Part shown: piece after piece, positions 44,560 to 53,397 of the stretch | Numbering within the stretch: position 1 is the stretch's first letter | Layout of the letters: the number at the start of each line of letters is the position of its first letter | Assembly: GCA_963662515.1 (NCBI GenBank) | Contig: OY759675.1 | Coordinates: 2,666,001-2,730,000 of the forward strand | Reading direction: 5' to 3' | DNA from: JAFGDI01 sp963662515 | Lineage (GTDB): Bacteria; Planctomycetota; Phycisphaerae; Sedimentisphaerales; SM23-30 | Length of the DNA stretch: 64,000 bases | Notes under the pieces: model-generated | The model's input: the letters and a program-made list of their open reading frames with translations, nothing else | What the model was told of the DNA's origin: nothing | Databases searched by the model: none | Translations under genes and position numbers: made by a program

Positions 44560-44889
44560 TATAACTAAACTAAGACTATTGCGTATAATGTCGGTTCAGT
44601 TGTAGGAGGGCTTGCGGTTGGAGCTGCCGGAAGTCCTAAGCTATCTAGCCTGAATGGTCAACCAAGCTCGGTTACAAAGCCTTTTAGCCCTATCGGTGAT
44701 ATTCATCTAAGGTATAATCCTTCTTATCCAGGCGGTAGTTTTGTTGGATGGATGGGTAGTGCTCCAACACCTCAAAGTGGGGCGGTATCGGCAGCCCTTA
44801 TTGGATCTGGTATTTCAACTATTCCTACATGGACAGGATCAGCGGCATCTTCTTCGGGTTCGGTTGGAGCAACAGGATCAGGAAAGTAA
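44560..44889 (+). pseudogene. Second orphan Rhs-like C-terminal tip fragment
   Basis: Open frame without an ATG near its 5' end that ends at TAA 44887-44889. It reads NVGSVVGGLAVGAAGSPKLS, then SPIGDIHLRYNPSYPGG, FVGWMGSAPTPQSGAVSAAL and SSGSVGATGSGK. Gly/Ser-rich, similar in style to the end of the preceding tip (SGSASSGTSGQ). Probably the remnant of another displaced tip, its core having been deleted. Confidence 0.5.
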
Positions 44890-44955
44890 GAAAAAATTAC
44901 TTAAATAGGTATATCTGATAACTATGTATTTCACAACTTAATGGAGATTGATTAT

Positions 44956-45294
44956 ATGCAACTTTTAAAATTTTTATGTGATATGCAACTTTTAAAATTA
45001 CTATGTGTTATCTTAGGGTCATCATGGGGGTTTAGCATATTTATGGCACTAAAGAAGATTGATTGTGCTTGGATTGGTCTTCTTGTGGGTCTAATAGTGG
45101 GTATTGGATTTGTTGGGATACTGTTAATTATTGGGAAATGGGTAATAGTAAAATTAAATCTCTACGGATTCGAGACTTTATCCTTGTCTTTTTTGTATCG
45201 ATTACTTCTATCATGGCTTATTGCTATGGCCATGTTATTGGTCTCATTCATCGCTCCTTGGGGTGTTGATTGGATTATCGGAAGTTTCCGTTAA
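44956..45294 (+). CDS. Small polytopic membrane protein, candidate immunity gene
   Basis: About 112 residues from ATG 44956, nine bases after GGAG (the frame opens at ATG 44941). Three hydrophobic segments: VILGSSWGFSIFMALK, WIGLLVGLIVGIGFVGILLI, LLLSWLIAMAMLLVSFIAPW. The first 45 bases include a 24-bp tandem duplication (ATATGCAACTTTTAAAATT at 44955 and 44979). Lies after the second orphan tip. AT-rich, no family recognised. Confidence 0.6.
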   Translation: MQLLKFLCDMQLLKLLCVILGSSWGFSIFMALKKIDCAWIGLLVGLIVGIGFVGILLIIGKWVIVKLNLYGFETLSLSFLYRLLLSWLIAMAMLLVSFIAPWGVDWIIGSFR

Positions 45295-45332
45295 AAAAAG
45301 TTATATGGTTATATTGATGGAGGTAAATAGCT

Positions 45333-45560
45333 ATGTTTGACTCTAGAAACTTTTTACTTTTTTTAATTATATCGCCATTCGTATGGAAATTCATATTTTC
45401 TTTTATTGCGGGACGAATGAGAATGAAAAATGAATATTATCGCAAAACCACCACTATTCGAATACTTTATTGGATAGGTGACCTTGGTTTTCTTGGTTTT
45501 ATATTTTTTGCTTTATATATAGGCTTTAGCCATATTCCACCTGAATATAAGGGGGAATAA
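45333..45560 (+). CDS. Small two-TM membrane protein
   Basis: 75 residues, ATG behind GGAGG. Two TM segments: FLLFLIISPFVWKFIFSFIA and IGDLGFLGFIFFALYIGFSH, separated by a basic loop (RMRMKNEYYRKTTT). Part of the run of small membrane-protein genes behind the Rhs tips. Possible immunity protein, unproven. Confidence 0.6.
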   Translation: MFDSRNFLLFLIISPFVWKFIFSFIAGRMRMKNEYYRKTTTIRILYWIGDLGFLGFIFFALYIGFSHIPPEYKGE

Positions 45561-45598
45561 AATATGTAGGAATGAAAAAGAAATGAAGCCAAATAATC

Positions 45599-46117
45599 AT
45601 GCAAAATAAAGACATATCACAATTAGCGTATATCAAACCTTGTTTTTCTACTTACTTTGTAGCATTCATGTGTACTGGTTTTTTTAGCCTTCCTTTTTTC
45701 ATTGGTTCAATATTGAAAAACGACACTTCTGCATTGCCTATGGCTATGATTCCGGCTTTAGCTTTTCTTTATCTTTTTATCTGGCTTCAAGCTTTAACAA
45801 TTCGATTATTTGATGAAAGAGTTGAAGTTAAGTCTTTGTTTTCTCACCAAATAGTACCATACTCAGATATTATAAGATTGGCTATCGAAATTGGACTTAA
45901 CCCCAAACGGAAAGGCAAAGGTTTTATCAGAATGGAGTTGTTTGGTCAGGATGAGGAACCCATATTAATAATCAATATAAAGCTGTTTTCCAGAAAGGAT
46001 ATGGAGTTACTGGCCAATATTCTTGCCAAAAATACGAGGGCAGAGTGTGATGATAGTATTAAACAAATGATAAATAAAGATTGGGTTCCGTCATTAAATA
46101 AAAAAGGGCAAAATTAA
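45599..46117 (+). CDS. Membrane protein with PH-like domain, candidate immunity gene
   Basis: 172 residues. Two TM segments (FVAFMCTGFFSLPFFIGSIL, AMIPALAFLYLFIWLQALTI) then a small beta-rich domain (DERVEVKSLFSHQIVPYSDI, GFIRMELFGQDEEPILIINI) reminiscent of bacterial PH-like domains. Its last codons (NKKGQN) and stop lie in the REP border of the RAYT unit. It closes the toxin/immunity island. Function not established. Confidence 0.55.
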   Translation: MQNKDISQLAYIKPCFSTYFVAFMCTGFFSLPFFIGSILKNDTSALPMAMIPALAFLYLFIWLQALTIRLFDERVEVKSLFSHQIVPYSDIIRLAIEIGLNPKRKGKGFIRMELFGQDEEPILIINIKLFSRKDMELLANILAKNTRAECDDSIKQMINKDWVPSLNKKGQN

Positions 46118-46911
46118 AGGTGTCAGACACCGATTATTATTGACATAGCTGAGTTTGTCTGTAAAATGGTGTATTATGCGATTAAAACGAAAGACAACGG
46201 GCGGTTTTGTATATCATGTGATGAATCGAGCTAATGGCAAGCTGATGATCTTTAAGAAGCTGGCTGACTTTTTAGCTTTTGAGGAAATATTGGCACAGGG
46301 TCAGGAGCGGTTCGGGATGCGGATATGTGGGTATTGCATAATGGGCAATCACTGGCATTTGCTGCTCTGGCCGGAAAACGATGGTGATCTGTCGGCGTTC
46401 ATGAAGTGGATTACGGTTACGCATACCAACCGCTATCATGCCGCCCACGGCACAACGGGAATTGGCCATATATACAAAGGACGCTACAAGAGTTTTCCGG
46501 TGCAGGGTAATGTCAGCTATCTGAAGGTGCTTAGATATATCGAAGCCAATCCCTTGCGAGCTAAGCTGGTAAAGCAGGCTGACGATTGGCAGTGGAGCAG
46601 CTACCGGCATCATATTGGCAAGCCCGACTTAGATAAGCAACTCAGAATTTGTAAAGGTCCAAAGCCGATTCCCGCAAACTGGCCGGAGTATGTAACCGAT
46701 AAAAGTACTAAGCTCGAAACTGACCAGATATTAAACGCCATCAAACGAGGCTGCCCGTTTGGCGATGCCAACTGGACGATCAAAACCGCCACAGAGCTGG
46801 AACTGCAAGCAACACTAAATCCAATAGGCAGACCAAGGAAGAACATATAACTCATTGCAAAGTAAGTACATAAATAGAAGTTACTAATAATCGGTGTCGG
46901 CCACCTTTAAT
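46111..46911 (+). mobile_element. RAYT unit 1 with inverted REP borders
   Basis: An 801-bp unit. Left border AAATTAAAGGTGTCAGACAC then CGATTATTATTGAC; right border AATAATCGGTGTCGGCCACC then TTTAATT. The borders are inverted copies of a GTGTC-n-GACAC palindrome around one Y1 transposase gene. Unit 2 at 55952-56752 has the same length and nearly the same sequence. Confidence 0.85.
46176..46850 (+). CDS. REP-associated tyrosine transposase (RAYT, IS200-like Y1)
   Basis: 224 residues from ATG 46176 (MRLKRKTTGGFVYHVMNRAN). Y1 transposase features: the HVMNRANG start, ICGYCIMGNHWHLLLWPEND with the HxH metal-binding pair (NHWHL), and the catalytic Tyr region YLKVLRYIEANPLRAKLV. RAYTs cut and join single-stranded REP hairpins and are thought to spread REP sequences. 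An upstream TTG (46155) is in frame, but this ATG fits the family. It differs from the copy at 56017 by only two residues in the shared region (KLAD against KASD). Confidence 0.92.
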   Translation: MRLKRKTTGGFVYHVMNRANGKLMIFKKLADFLAFEEILAQGQERFGMRICGYCIMGNHWHLLLWPENDGDLSAFMKWITVTHTNRYHAAHGTTGIGHIYKGRYKSFPVQGNVSYLKVLRYIEANPLRAKLVKQADDWQWSSYRHHIGKPDLDKQLRICKGPKPIPANWPEYVTDKSTKLETDQILNAIKRGCPFGDANWTIKTATELELQATLNPIGRPRKNI

Positions 46912-46912
46912 T

Positions 46913-48082
46913 CTATATCTTCAAAAATATCTTATTCTTATACAAGTAATATAAAAAGAACCATTCTACAATGAGCAACCCAATAACTCCCCCGAACCTA
47001 TGATATTGATCCGGGGACATTTTTATCATGCCACCAAAAAGAAAATTACTGGTGTAGCCAAAATCAATAATTTTGGCTCCCAAGTATATAGTAATAGAAT
47101 TCAAGCCAATTACCTTAAAGAAAAATGCCCACTTTTTCAACCCAATACAATCGATTGCAAGGTAAAAAGCTGAAAGCAATACCAAACTCCAGCCGGAAGC
47201 CAGTATAACATATGACCCGGTCCACAATCTCTTGATAATTGGATAAAAATTTCCCCAGATTGAGCCAACACAAATTAAAACCAAACCGGCAACAAATATC
47301 CCGATTAGCTTGCTCCATTTACTAAAGCTTTGATTAAGTAGCCAGCTACCGGTAATTGCTCCAATAAGTGCAACACTAATACTGGATACCGACTGCATTA
47401 TCCCTTCAGGATCGTACTTGCCGTAATGTAATTTGCCAGGCAGCCAGAGACGATCGATATAGGTCGTAAATGAGCCGTCAGCTGTCAATTTTCCACTACC
47501 ATGTTCCGGAACAGGATACCAATTCATCAACACCCAATACCCAATAATAATTGCTGCACATGCTATTGATTGAACTCGGACGCTGAAATTCATAACAATT
47601 AGAAAAGCAAAATAATAACCTATCCCTATCAAGCCAAGTACGCTGGCAAAACGAGTGTGTTCCATGCCGGAAAAATTCAATCCCTCATTATACACAATAC
47701 CAAGCAATACCAAAAGAACCAAACGAACAGTTGCATAGAAGAATATCTGCTTATTAGACTTTCCTCGTTTCTGCTGTGCTTTAAGAGAAAATGGAATTGC
47801 TACACCTGCAATAAATAGAAATAATGGAAATATCAGATCATAAAAGCGAAAACCTTCCCATTGAACATGATGCATATGCTCTGATATAGTATTTAGCAAG
47901 GAGTTATCAAACGTTTCAGCTGCGACATGAGCCAGCCTGTCCCCACCCACTATGCAAAGCATATCAAAACCTCTAAGTGCATCGAGCGATTCTAACCTTG
48001 ATGATTTCTTTTGAACATCTTCAATTAGTTTATCATTATTGCCAACCTCAGATAGCTGGCTCTTATATACTTGTAGCTCCAT
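46913..48082 (-). CDS. DUF5009/HGSNAT-like transmembrane acyltransferase
   Basis: 389 residues, about ten TM segments. The N-terminal signature RLESLDALRGFDMLCIVGGD and FYDLIFPLFLFIAGVAIPFS match the heparan-alpha-glucosaminide N-acetyltransferase-like family, in which cytoplasmic acetyl-CoA is used to acetylate amino sugars across the membrane. ATG behind AAAGG. It follows the PIG-L deacetylase gene on the same strand, suggesting opposite acetylation steps on one extracellular amino sugar (inference). Its stop lies two bases from the RAYT border. Confidence 0.85.
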   Translation of the reverse strand: MELQVYKSQLSEVGNNDKLIEDVQKKSSRLESLDALRGFDMLCIVGGDRLAHVAAETFDNSLLNTISEHMHHVQWEGFRFYDLIFPLFLFIAGVAIPFSLKAQQKRGKSNKQIFFYATVRLVLLVLLGIVYNEGLNFSGMEHTRFASVLGLIGIGYYFAFLIVMNFSVRVQSIACAAIIIGYWVLMNWYPVPEHGSGKLTADGSFTTYIDRLWLPGKLHYGKYDPEGIMQSVSSISVALIGAITGSWLLNQSFSKWSKLIGIFVAGLVLICVGSIWGNFYPIIKRLWTGSYVILASGWSLVLLSAFYLAIDCIGLKKWAFFFKVIGLNSITIYLGAKIIDFGYTSNFLFGGMIKMSPDQYHRFGGVIGLLIVEWFFLYYLYKNKIFLKI

Positions 48083-48117
48083 ATAAACCTTTCAAACTGA
48101 AAACTAAAAATAAGCCG

Positions 48118-48153
48118 TTATCAAGCCAGATTTTATTTAAGCTGGCTTGATAA
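48118..48153 (-). terminator. Hairpin terminator after the PIG-L gene
   Basis: Perfect 12-bp stem TTATCAAGCCAG (48118-48129) / CTGGCTTGATAA (48142-48153); on the minus strand it is followed by CGGCTTATTTTTAG. It separates the PIG-L gene from the acyltransferase gene. Confidence 0.7.
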
Positions 48154-48172
48154 CAGAAACAAAAAAAACTAA

Positions 48173-50230
48173 TCATATATTTTCAAAAAAATTGCCAATA
48201 GCCCATCCATCATTTGAGCCATTATTATAAGATTTACCCATGATAGTAAACGGGGCAGCTATTGTATCCGGGCCAACCGTTGAGCGATAGAGCCCCCACC
48301 ATTCGGAATGATGGCTGTCATAATCATCATCTGTCTCATAAACAGTTGAGACGCCTCGGTTTCCCTGGGAAACATGCTGATCAACGCCCCAGTTTGCAAC
48401 CTCACGAGGTGTCATATCGGCTACGTTATCACCATTGATGTCAATTGAAACTTCTTCACAATAATCATGAAACAGCCAATTAATGAATGTAAACCCTGAT
48501 GTTCCAAGTCCGTTACCTTCAGACTGATGAATGTAGAGTTTTTTAGCTTGCCATGGCAGATTTCCATCAACATAGCCCGGATCAGCCGCATGATCATATG
48601 CTTCTGCTACAGCAATAGCAGTAGCTTTATGATTACTGTGACCATATTCACCATCAAAATCATGAGTAGCAATAACATCAGGTCGAAATACACGGATGTA
48701 TGTTGCCAAAACATCAATTACCTTTTGCAGCCCTTGTTCAACATCAGCATTATCATCATAGACGCCATTATTCCACCAATCCCAAATTTGATCTACTTCT
48801 GGATAATAACTATTTGAGACATCTCTGAAACGCAGAAAATGTAAATCAGCAGTAGGTTCAGGAACAAACCCGGCAGATGTGGTAACTGAACGGCCATAAT
48901 ATATTGTATCGGCATTGGTAAGCTCATTCTCCCTTCTTGATCGATACGATAGATTCCAATCTCCGCTGGTTGTAGAAAGGTGTACCATTGTAGCATCAAA
49001 TACCTGTGCATAATATGGCATAGTGCCGCCAAAAAAGATCCCTTCATCGTCAGGATGAGTAGAAATAAACATTATCGATGGCTGAATTGGAGTTACATCT
49101 TCCAGCCAGTCTCTACTAATATAAGAAAAATCGACCAAATCTACCTTACTATCGTCATTGATATCTACATCGGTAAAAACCGGTTCCAACATCCAATCCT
49201 GTGCCATCAAAACCATATCATTAAAGTCAACAAAGCAATCTCCATCAATATCACCATCAAATCCAATGCCGCTACAAGGTGCGGTTTCTGTTGTAAAACT
49301 CCAAATCGGACCTTTTTCGACTTTTGCCGGATTAGTCAGTGAACCGGCAACCTCATCCACTCGCCAATAATATACTGTACTATAATCTAGTGCTGCATCA
49401 TGCAAATACGACTCAACAGAAACATCCAAAACTATAGCACTACTATCTGTCGGCAATGCTGTATTAACCCAGCTCTCATCTGTACTGAAATAAATAACAT
49501 GTTTGTTGACATCAGAACTGGTTCCTGAGATCCACTGTAGCGTTGGATCGGAGTCTATAGCAATACCTGGCATACGATCACCCGGTTTAACAAGACTAAC
49601 ACCATGATCGCCATTGATGTTTATCGCTATATTATCAAACAACACCTGACTTGAGTTGGCCAGTTCACCTGGACCAAGAACAGTCATATTCGAAAATCGC
49701 AAAGCAAGATCATGACCGGTAAGTCCGGTTGGATCATAAGTCAAAATATGCGAACGAGCCTCCAGGGATGTTGCACTCGTTGAAAACGGAGTATCAACTT
49801 CAATATAGGCCAGCTCCGCATCATCGGTTGCATCCCAAAGTGACACCCGAAGAGTAATAATATCAGCAGGATTAGAATAACTCGAATGAACTCTTATTCC
49901 ACCATCATATTCGACGCTATAAGAACCTGCAGTTCCTGCATCAACACCAGAAAGTATTTGCTGGTAGTAGTTTCCTCCTTCACACTTTAAAGCTGCGCAG
50001 TTACCGCTACCATAGCCGCTGATTGGCTCGCCATAATTACCATTAATCTGTCCTTCATGATAAAGGTTACTGTACCAACCTGTAGGTTCACCAACCCAAT
50101 CAGTCCTGGAACCCAGGTCTGAACGCCAGCGGATTTGATTATCAGTATCAAAATCACCATTGACAATCATTCCCTGGACAAAGGCAGGTAAAATAACAGC
50201 TATTAACATAATTATTGAAATACTTCTCAT
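48173..50230 (-). CDS. Secreted PIG-L-type deacetylase with shared N-terminal domain and dockerin-like repeats
   Basis: 685 residues from ATG 50230 behind GGAGAGAAC. Signal peptide (SIIMLIAVILPAFVQG); an N-terminal domain of about 190 residues (RWRSDLGSRTDWVGEPTGWY, GQINGNYGEPISGYGSG) nearly identical to those in the next two genes; Fn3-like domain; dockerin-like pair (FDGDIDGDCFVDFNDMVLMA, VDINDDSKVDLVDFSYISRD); then a PIG-L/LmbE domain with the zinc motifs STHPDDEGIFFGG and THDFDGEYGHSNHKA. Such enzymes remove N-acetyl groups from GlcNAc-like sugars. Placing the catalytic domain after a dockerin-like repeat is unusual. Substrate probably an extracellular amino-sugar glycan. Confidence 0.85.
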   Translation of the reverse strand: MRSISIIMLIAVILPAFVQGMIVNGDFDTDNQIRWRSDLGSRTDWVGEPTGWYSNLYHEGQINGNYGEPISGYGSGNCAALKCEGGNYYQQILSGVDAGTAGSYSVEYDGGIRVHSSYSNPADIITLRVSLWDATDDAELAYIEVDTPFSTSATSLEARSHILTYDPTGLTGHDLALRFSNMTVLGPGELANSSQVLFDNIAININGDHGVSLVKPGDRMPGIAIDSDPTLQWISGTSSDVNKHVIYFSTDESWVNTALPTDSSAIVLDVSVESYLHDAALDYSTVYYWRVDEVAGSLTNPAKVEKGPIWSFTTETAPCSGIGFDGDIDGDCFVDFNDMVLMAQDWMLEPVFTDVDINDDSKVDLVDFSYISRDWLEDVTPIQPSIMFISTHPDDEGIFFGGTMPYYAQVFDATMVHLSTTSGDWNLSYRSRRENELTNADTIYYGRSVTTSAGFVPEPTADLHFLRFRDVSNSYYPEVDQIWDWWNNGVYDDNADVEQGLQKVIDVLATYIRVFRPDVIATHDFDGEYGHSNHKATAIAVAEAYDHAADPGYVDGNLPWQAKKLYIHQSEGNGLGTSGFTFINWLFHDYCEEVSIDINGDNVADMTPREVANWGVDQHVSQGNRGVSTVYETDDDYDSHHSEWWGLYRSTVGPDTIAAPFTIMGKSYNNGSNDGWAIGNFFENI

Positions 50231-50322
50231 ACTGTTCTCTCCTATGATATCGCTTAAACTAAGCTTAAGTATTGGCCAAATACTAGAAACCAACTATCTA
50301 CTTCGCTCATTCTTATAAAATA

Positions 50323-50352
50323 CAGGTATAGCAGAATATTCCGCTATACCTG
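50323..50352 (-). terminator. Hairpin terminator after the 50389 gene
   Basis: Perfect 10-bp stem CAGGTATAGC (50323-50332) / GCTATACCTG (50343-50352), followed on the minus strand by TATTTTATAAG. Confidence 0.65.
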
Positions 50353-50388
50353 AATATTAAAATTGAAGGTTAAAAGATTTGTAATACA

Positions 50389-52476
50389 TTAGTTACATTG
50401 AGTCTGAGGGTAACGACCGCATTCTAACCACTTAACTGCAAATGTAGCAAAGTCAGCTATATCAACAATACAATTACCATTGAAATCAAAATCTATTTCA
50501 CTTTCACAAACCCAGTCAGCAGGGCCCGCCAGATACTGATCAATAACATCAGTCTTACTCAAAGCATAGTTATACATCTTCAGCTCATCAAGCTCGCCTA
50601 CGAGGTAGTTTTCATTATTACCACGACTATTAACAGCAGCAATAAGCATTGGATACTGCCAAGCAGCCAACTCTACAGACCCAACATTTGATGTTGTCAA
50701 TGTAACCGCCACTCCGTCAACATAGATAGCACCTTCGGTTTCAGCTCCATCTTCCCATACAAAGGCGACATGATGCCATACACCATCAAATACTTCATCA
50801 ACATCAGCTACTAAACTCACGACAGAACTAGTTCCTGCTTCGCCACGTATATACATAGCCAACCGACCCTGTGTGCCTTCATTCATATTGACACCCATTC
50901 CAGTTACAAAACCATCATTGAAAGTACCGCAAATATTCATTTCATTTGTTGATGTAGTTTTAACCCAATATGAAATTGTACCTTGAGAAGCATCTTTCTG
51001 TAAACTTGAAACAGCGGTTGTCCCAATGTTAACATAACTGTTTGGATTAGAAGTAAACACACCGGCAGCTGTTCCGATAATTGGATTATCAGTATTATAA
51101 TCTTCCTGAGATACATCTCCCCAAGTACCGTCATTGGCTGATATGGAAGAATCCGCTGCATCACTTTCAAACGCATAATGTGCAATCATATATTTTACGT
51201 TTAAGAAAGCCAGTTCACTTACCTCTACACCACCATTGCTTATTACACAATAGTAATACATTTGATCATTTGCTATTGCTGCCGCTGTATCACTGTTAAC
51301 GTTGATAGTCAGACTATCACTATCTACACCTACAGCCTGATCAGTTGTACCAGCCTGATCATAGTCAGCAACATTATCACTTGATTTATACCACTGATAA
51401 GTTAATAAACTACCAGTCCGGCTAAATGCATCTACGCTGAATGTTACAGAATCTCCAGGAAAAGCTACCTGATCTTTAGGCTGAGTAGTAACTACTGGTT
51501 TTGCCGATGCTGTTGTAAAGAACCAGGTGCCGGCCGAAATTTTTGTTGCTTCATTGATTGTTGTACCTGGAACATCATCATAATCAACAATCGCATCCAC
51601 ACGCCAGTAATAGGTAGTCTCATAATCCAGATCCGCTGGAGGATCAAAACTTGTACCAGTCAGACCAAAACTGGAATATAGAGTCCCTGATGTTGCTGAA
51701 GTCGCATTTTCAACATTGCTTTCATTAGGATCAAAATAGAAATCATAGCCAAATACCTGAACGATATTTGGATCAACCGGAGCAGTCCATTCGATCATTG
51801 TGTCTCTCAAAACATTGACTGCCCCGTTAGGTGCAGGTGAAATAATTCCCGGCACACCTTTAACTTCGACTGAAACATTATCAAATAATGCCTGATTTGA
51901 ATTAGCACCACCTACAGGATTTTCTGTCGTATTAGCAAAACGTAATGCAATCTCATGACCTGCCAAACCGGTAGGATCATAACTCAATAGATGTAAACGA
52001 GCTTCAAGTGATGTTGCAGAACTGGCATAGGCTGTAACAACATCAACACCCGACAACTCAACATCATCTGTTACATCCCACAAAGAGACGCGAAGAGTAA
52101 TGTCCCGCTCACCTGTATTATATAAAGAATTATAACGAATACCACCATCATAAGAAATAACAAATCCATTTGCGGTAGTAGGATCCACACCAGACAAAAC
52201 CTGCTGCAAATAGTTTCCACCCTCAGCTTTCAAAGCAGCACAATTACCACTGCCATAACCAGTAATTGGTTCGCCGTAGTTACCATTAATCTGCCCTTCA
52301 TGATAAAGGTTGCTGTACCAACCTGCAGGTTCACCTACCCAATCTGTTCTTGAGCCCAAATCTGAACGCCAGCGAATTTGGCCATCAGCATCAAAGTCGC
52401 CATTCGAAATTAATTGGGCACTGGCCCCGGCTGCTGCTAACATCAGGCAACAAACAAATAACACTAGTGTTTTCAT
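50389..52476 (-). CDS. Secreted LamG/Ig protein with shared N-terminal domain and dockerin-like tail
   Basis: 695 residues, ATG behind AAGGAGAG. Signal peptide (MKTLVLFVCCLMLAAAGASA); N-terminal domain (about 22-205) with RWRSDLGSRTDWVGEPAGWY and ITLRVSLWDVTDDVEL shared with the PIG-L gene and the PEP-CTERM gene; Fn3-like domain (VLRDTMIEWTAPVDPN); Ig-like domain (PKDQVAFPGDSVTFSVDAFS); LamG (GTISYWVKTTSTNEMN, WHHVAFVWEDGAETEGAIYV); tail IVDIADFATFAVKWLECG and PQTQC. Probably a glycan-binding surface protein of the locus; no catalytic domain seen. Confidence 0.85.
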   Translation of the reverse strand: MKTLVLFVCCLMLAAAGASAQLISNGDFDADGQIRWRSDLGSRTDWVGEPAGWYSNLYHEGQINGNYGEPITGYGSGNCAALKAEGGNYLQQVLSGVDPTTANGFVISYDGGIRYNSLYNTGERDITLRVSLWDVTDDVELSGVDVVTAYASSATSLEARLHLLSYDPTGLAGHEIALRFANTTENPVGGANSNQALFDNVSVEVKGVPGIISPAPNGAVNVLRDTMIEWTAPVDPNIVQVFGYDFYFDPNESNVENATSATSGTLYSSFGLTGTSFDPPADLDYETTYYWRVDAIVDYDDVPGTTINEATKISAGTWFFTTASAKPVVTTQPKDQVAFPGDSVTFSVDAFSRTGSLLTYQWYKSSDNVADYDQAGTTDQAVGVDSDSLTINVNSDTAAAIANDQMYYYCVISNGGVEVSELAFLNVKYMIAHYAFESDAADSSISANDGTWGDVSQEDYNTDNPIIGTAAGVFTSNPNSYVNIGTTAVSSLQKDASQGTISYWVKTTSTNEMNICGTFNDGFVTGMGVNMNEGTQGRLAMYIRGEAGTSSVVSLVADVDEVFDGVWHHVAFVWEDGAETEGAIYVDGVAVTLTTSNVGSVELAAWQYPMLIAAVNSRGNNENYLVGELDELKMYNYALSKTDVIDQYLAGPADWVCESEIDFDFNGNCIVDIADFATFAVKWLECGRYPQTQCN

Positions 52477-52553
52477 ATTAACTCTCCTTAAAAAATGATT
52501 AAAATACTATAAAAATAATTTTGGACATACAAATGTAATTTGCTTATTGTAAC

Positions 52554-52579
52554 ATTTCAGATACATATATACCTGAAAT
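52554..52579 (-). terminator. Possible hairpin terminator after the PEP-CTERM gene
   Basis: ATTTCAG (52554-52560) / CTGAAAT (52573-52579) with an AT-rich loop; weak T content afterwards. About 30 bp beyond the stop at 52609. Confidence 0.4.
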
Positions 52580-52608
52580 ATTACTTTTGCTAAGCGTTGT
52601 ATACGACG

Positions 52609-53277
52609 TTAACGTTTATATCTAAAAGCAGCTAATCCACCAAAAGCCAACAAAGATATTGTTCCTGGTTCTGGCACGATAGAAACATTGTCAATGAGAG
52701 CCTGATTTTCATTGGCACCGTTAGCTGGATTAACAGTTGTATTAGCAAAACGCAGTGCAATCTCATGACCTGCCAAACCGGTAGGATCATAACTCAATAG
52801 ATGTGAACGAGCTTCAAGTGATGTTGCAGAACTGTCATAGGCTGTAACGACATCAACGCCAACAAGTTCAACATCTGCGGTTGCATCCCAAAGCGAAACA
52901 CGCAAAGTAATATCACGTGCATCTGACAGATAAGAAGAGTGATAGCGAATGCCGCCATCATAAGATACAGTGTAAGTGCCAACAGTTCCTGCATCTACAC
53001 CCGAAAGCGTCTGCTGGTAGTAATTTCCACCTTCAGCCTTCAATGCAGCACAAATACCATCACCATAGCCGGAAATTGGCTCACCGTAATTTCCATTTAT
53101 CTGTCCATTATGGTAAAGACTACTGTACCAGCCTACAGGTTCTCCAACCCAATCAGTGCGAGAGCCAACATCAGACCTGAACCTGATCTGACCTTCAAAA
53201 TCTCCATTTGTGATCATACCAGCATTTAGACATGCCGGAGTAAACAAAACACAAGCAATTAGACACAACTTTTTCAT
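52609..53277 (-). CDS. PEP-CTERM protein made of the shared domain
   Basis: 222 residues, ATG behind GAGGAAAA. Signal peptide (MKKLCLIACVLFTPACLNAG), then almost only the shared domain (RFRSDVGSRTDWVGEPVGWY, NGNYGEPISGYGDG, ITLRVSLWDATADVEL, YDPTGLAGHEIALRFANTT) and a PEP-CTERM end (VPEPGTISLLAFGGLAAFRY). It shows the shared domain as a stand-alone module delivered to the surface by an exosortase pathway. At DNA level, stretches such as CATGACCTGCCAAACCGGTA (about 52767) are identical to the 50389 gene, so the paralogues are recent duplicates or undergo gene conversion. Confidence 0.88.
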   Translation of the reverse strand: MKKLCLIACVLFTPACLNAGMITNGDFEGQIRFRSDVGSRTDWVGEPVGWYSSLYHNGQINGNYGEPISGYGDGICAALKAEGGNYYQQTLSGVDAGTVGTYTVSYDGGIRYHSSYLSDARDITLRVSLWDATADVELVGVDVVTAYDSSATSLEARSHLLSYDPTGLAGHEIALRFANTTVNPANGANENQALIDNVSIVPEPGTISLLAFGGLAAFRYKR

Positions 53278-53397
53278 ACGATTTTTCCTCTACAAAGTTA
53301 TTTTCTGCCATTAACATTAAATAGGCATTTAATTATATTTTTGTGCAAAAGTTTTCATTCATAAACTTTATTCCATAGTAAATAATACCAAATCTTA

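Noticed and set aside
46272..46613. Minus-strand ORFs repeated at 56113-56454
   Set aside because: Antisense shadows of the two RAYT genes.
35033..52476. Cellulosome-type dockerin/cohesin system
   Set aside because: Dockerin-like repeats are common, but no cohesin domain or scaffoldin is in the window, and most tails have only half a dockerin.
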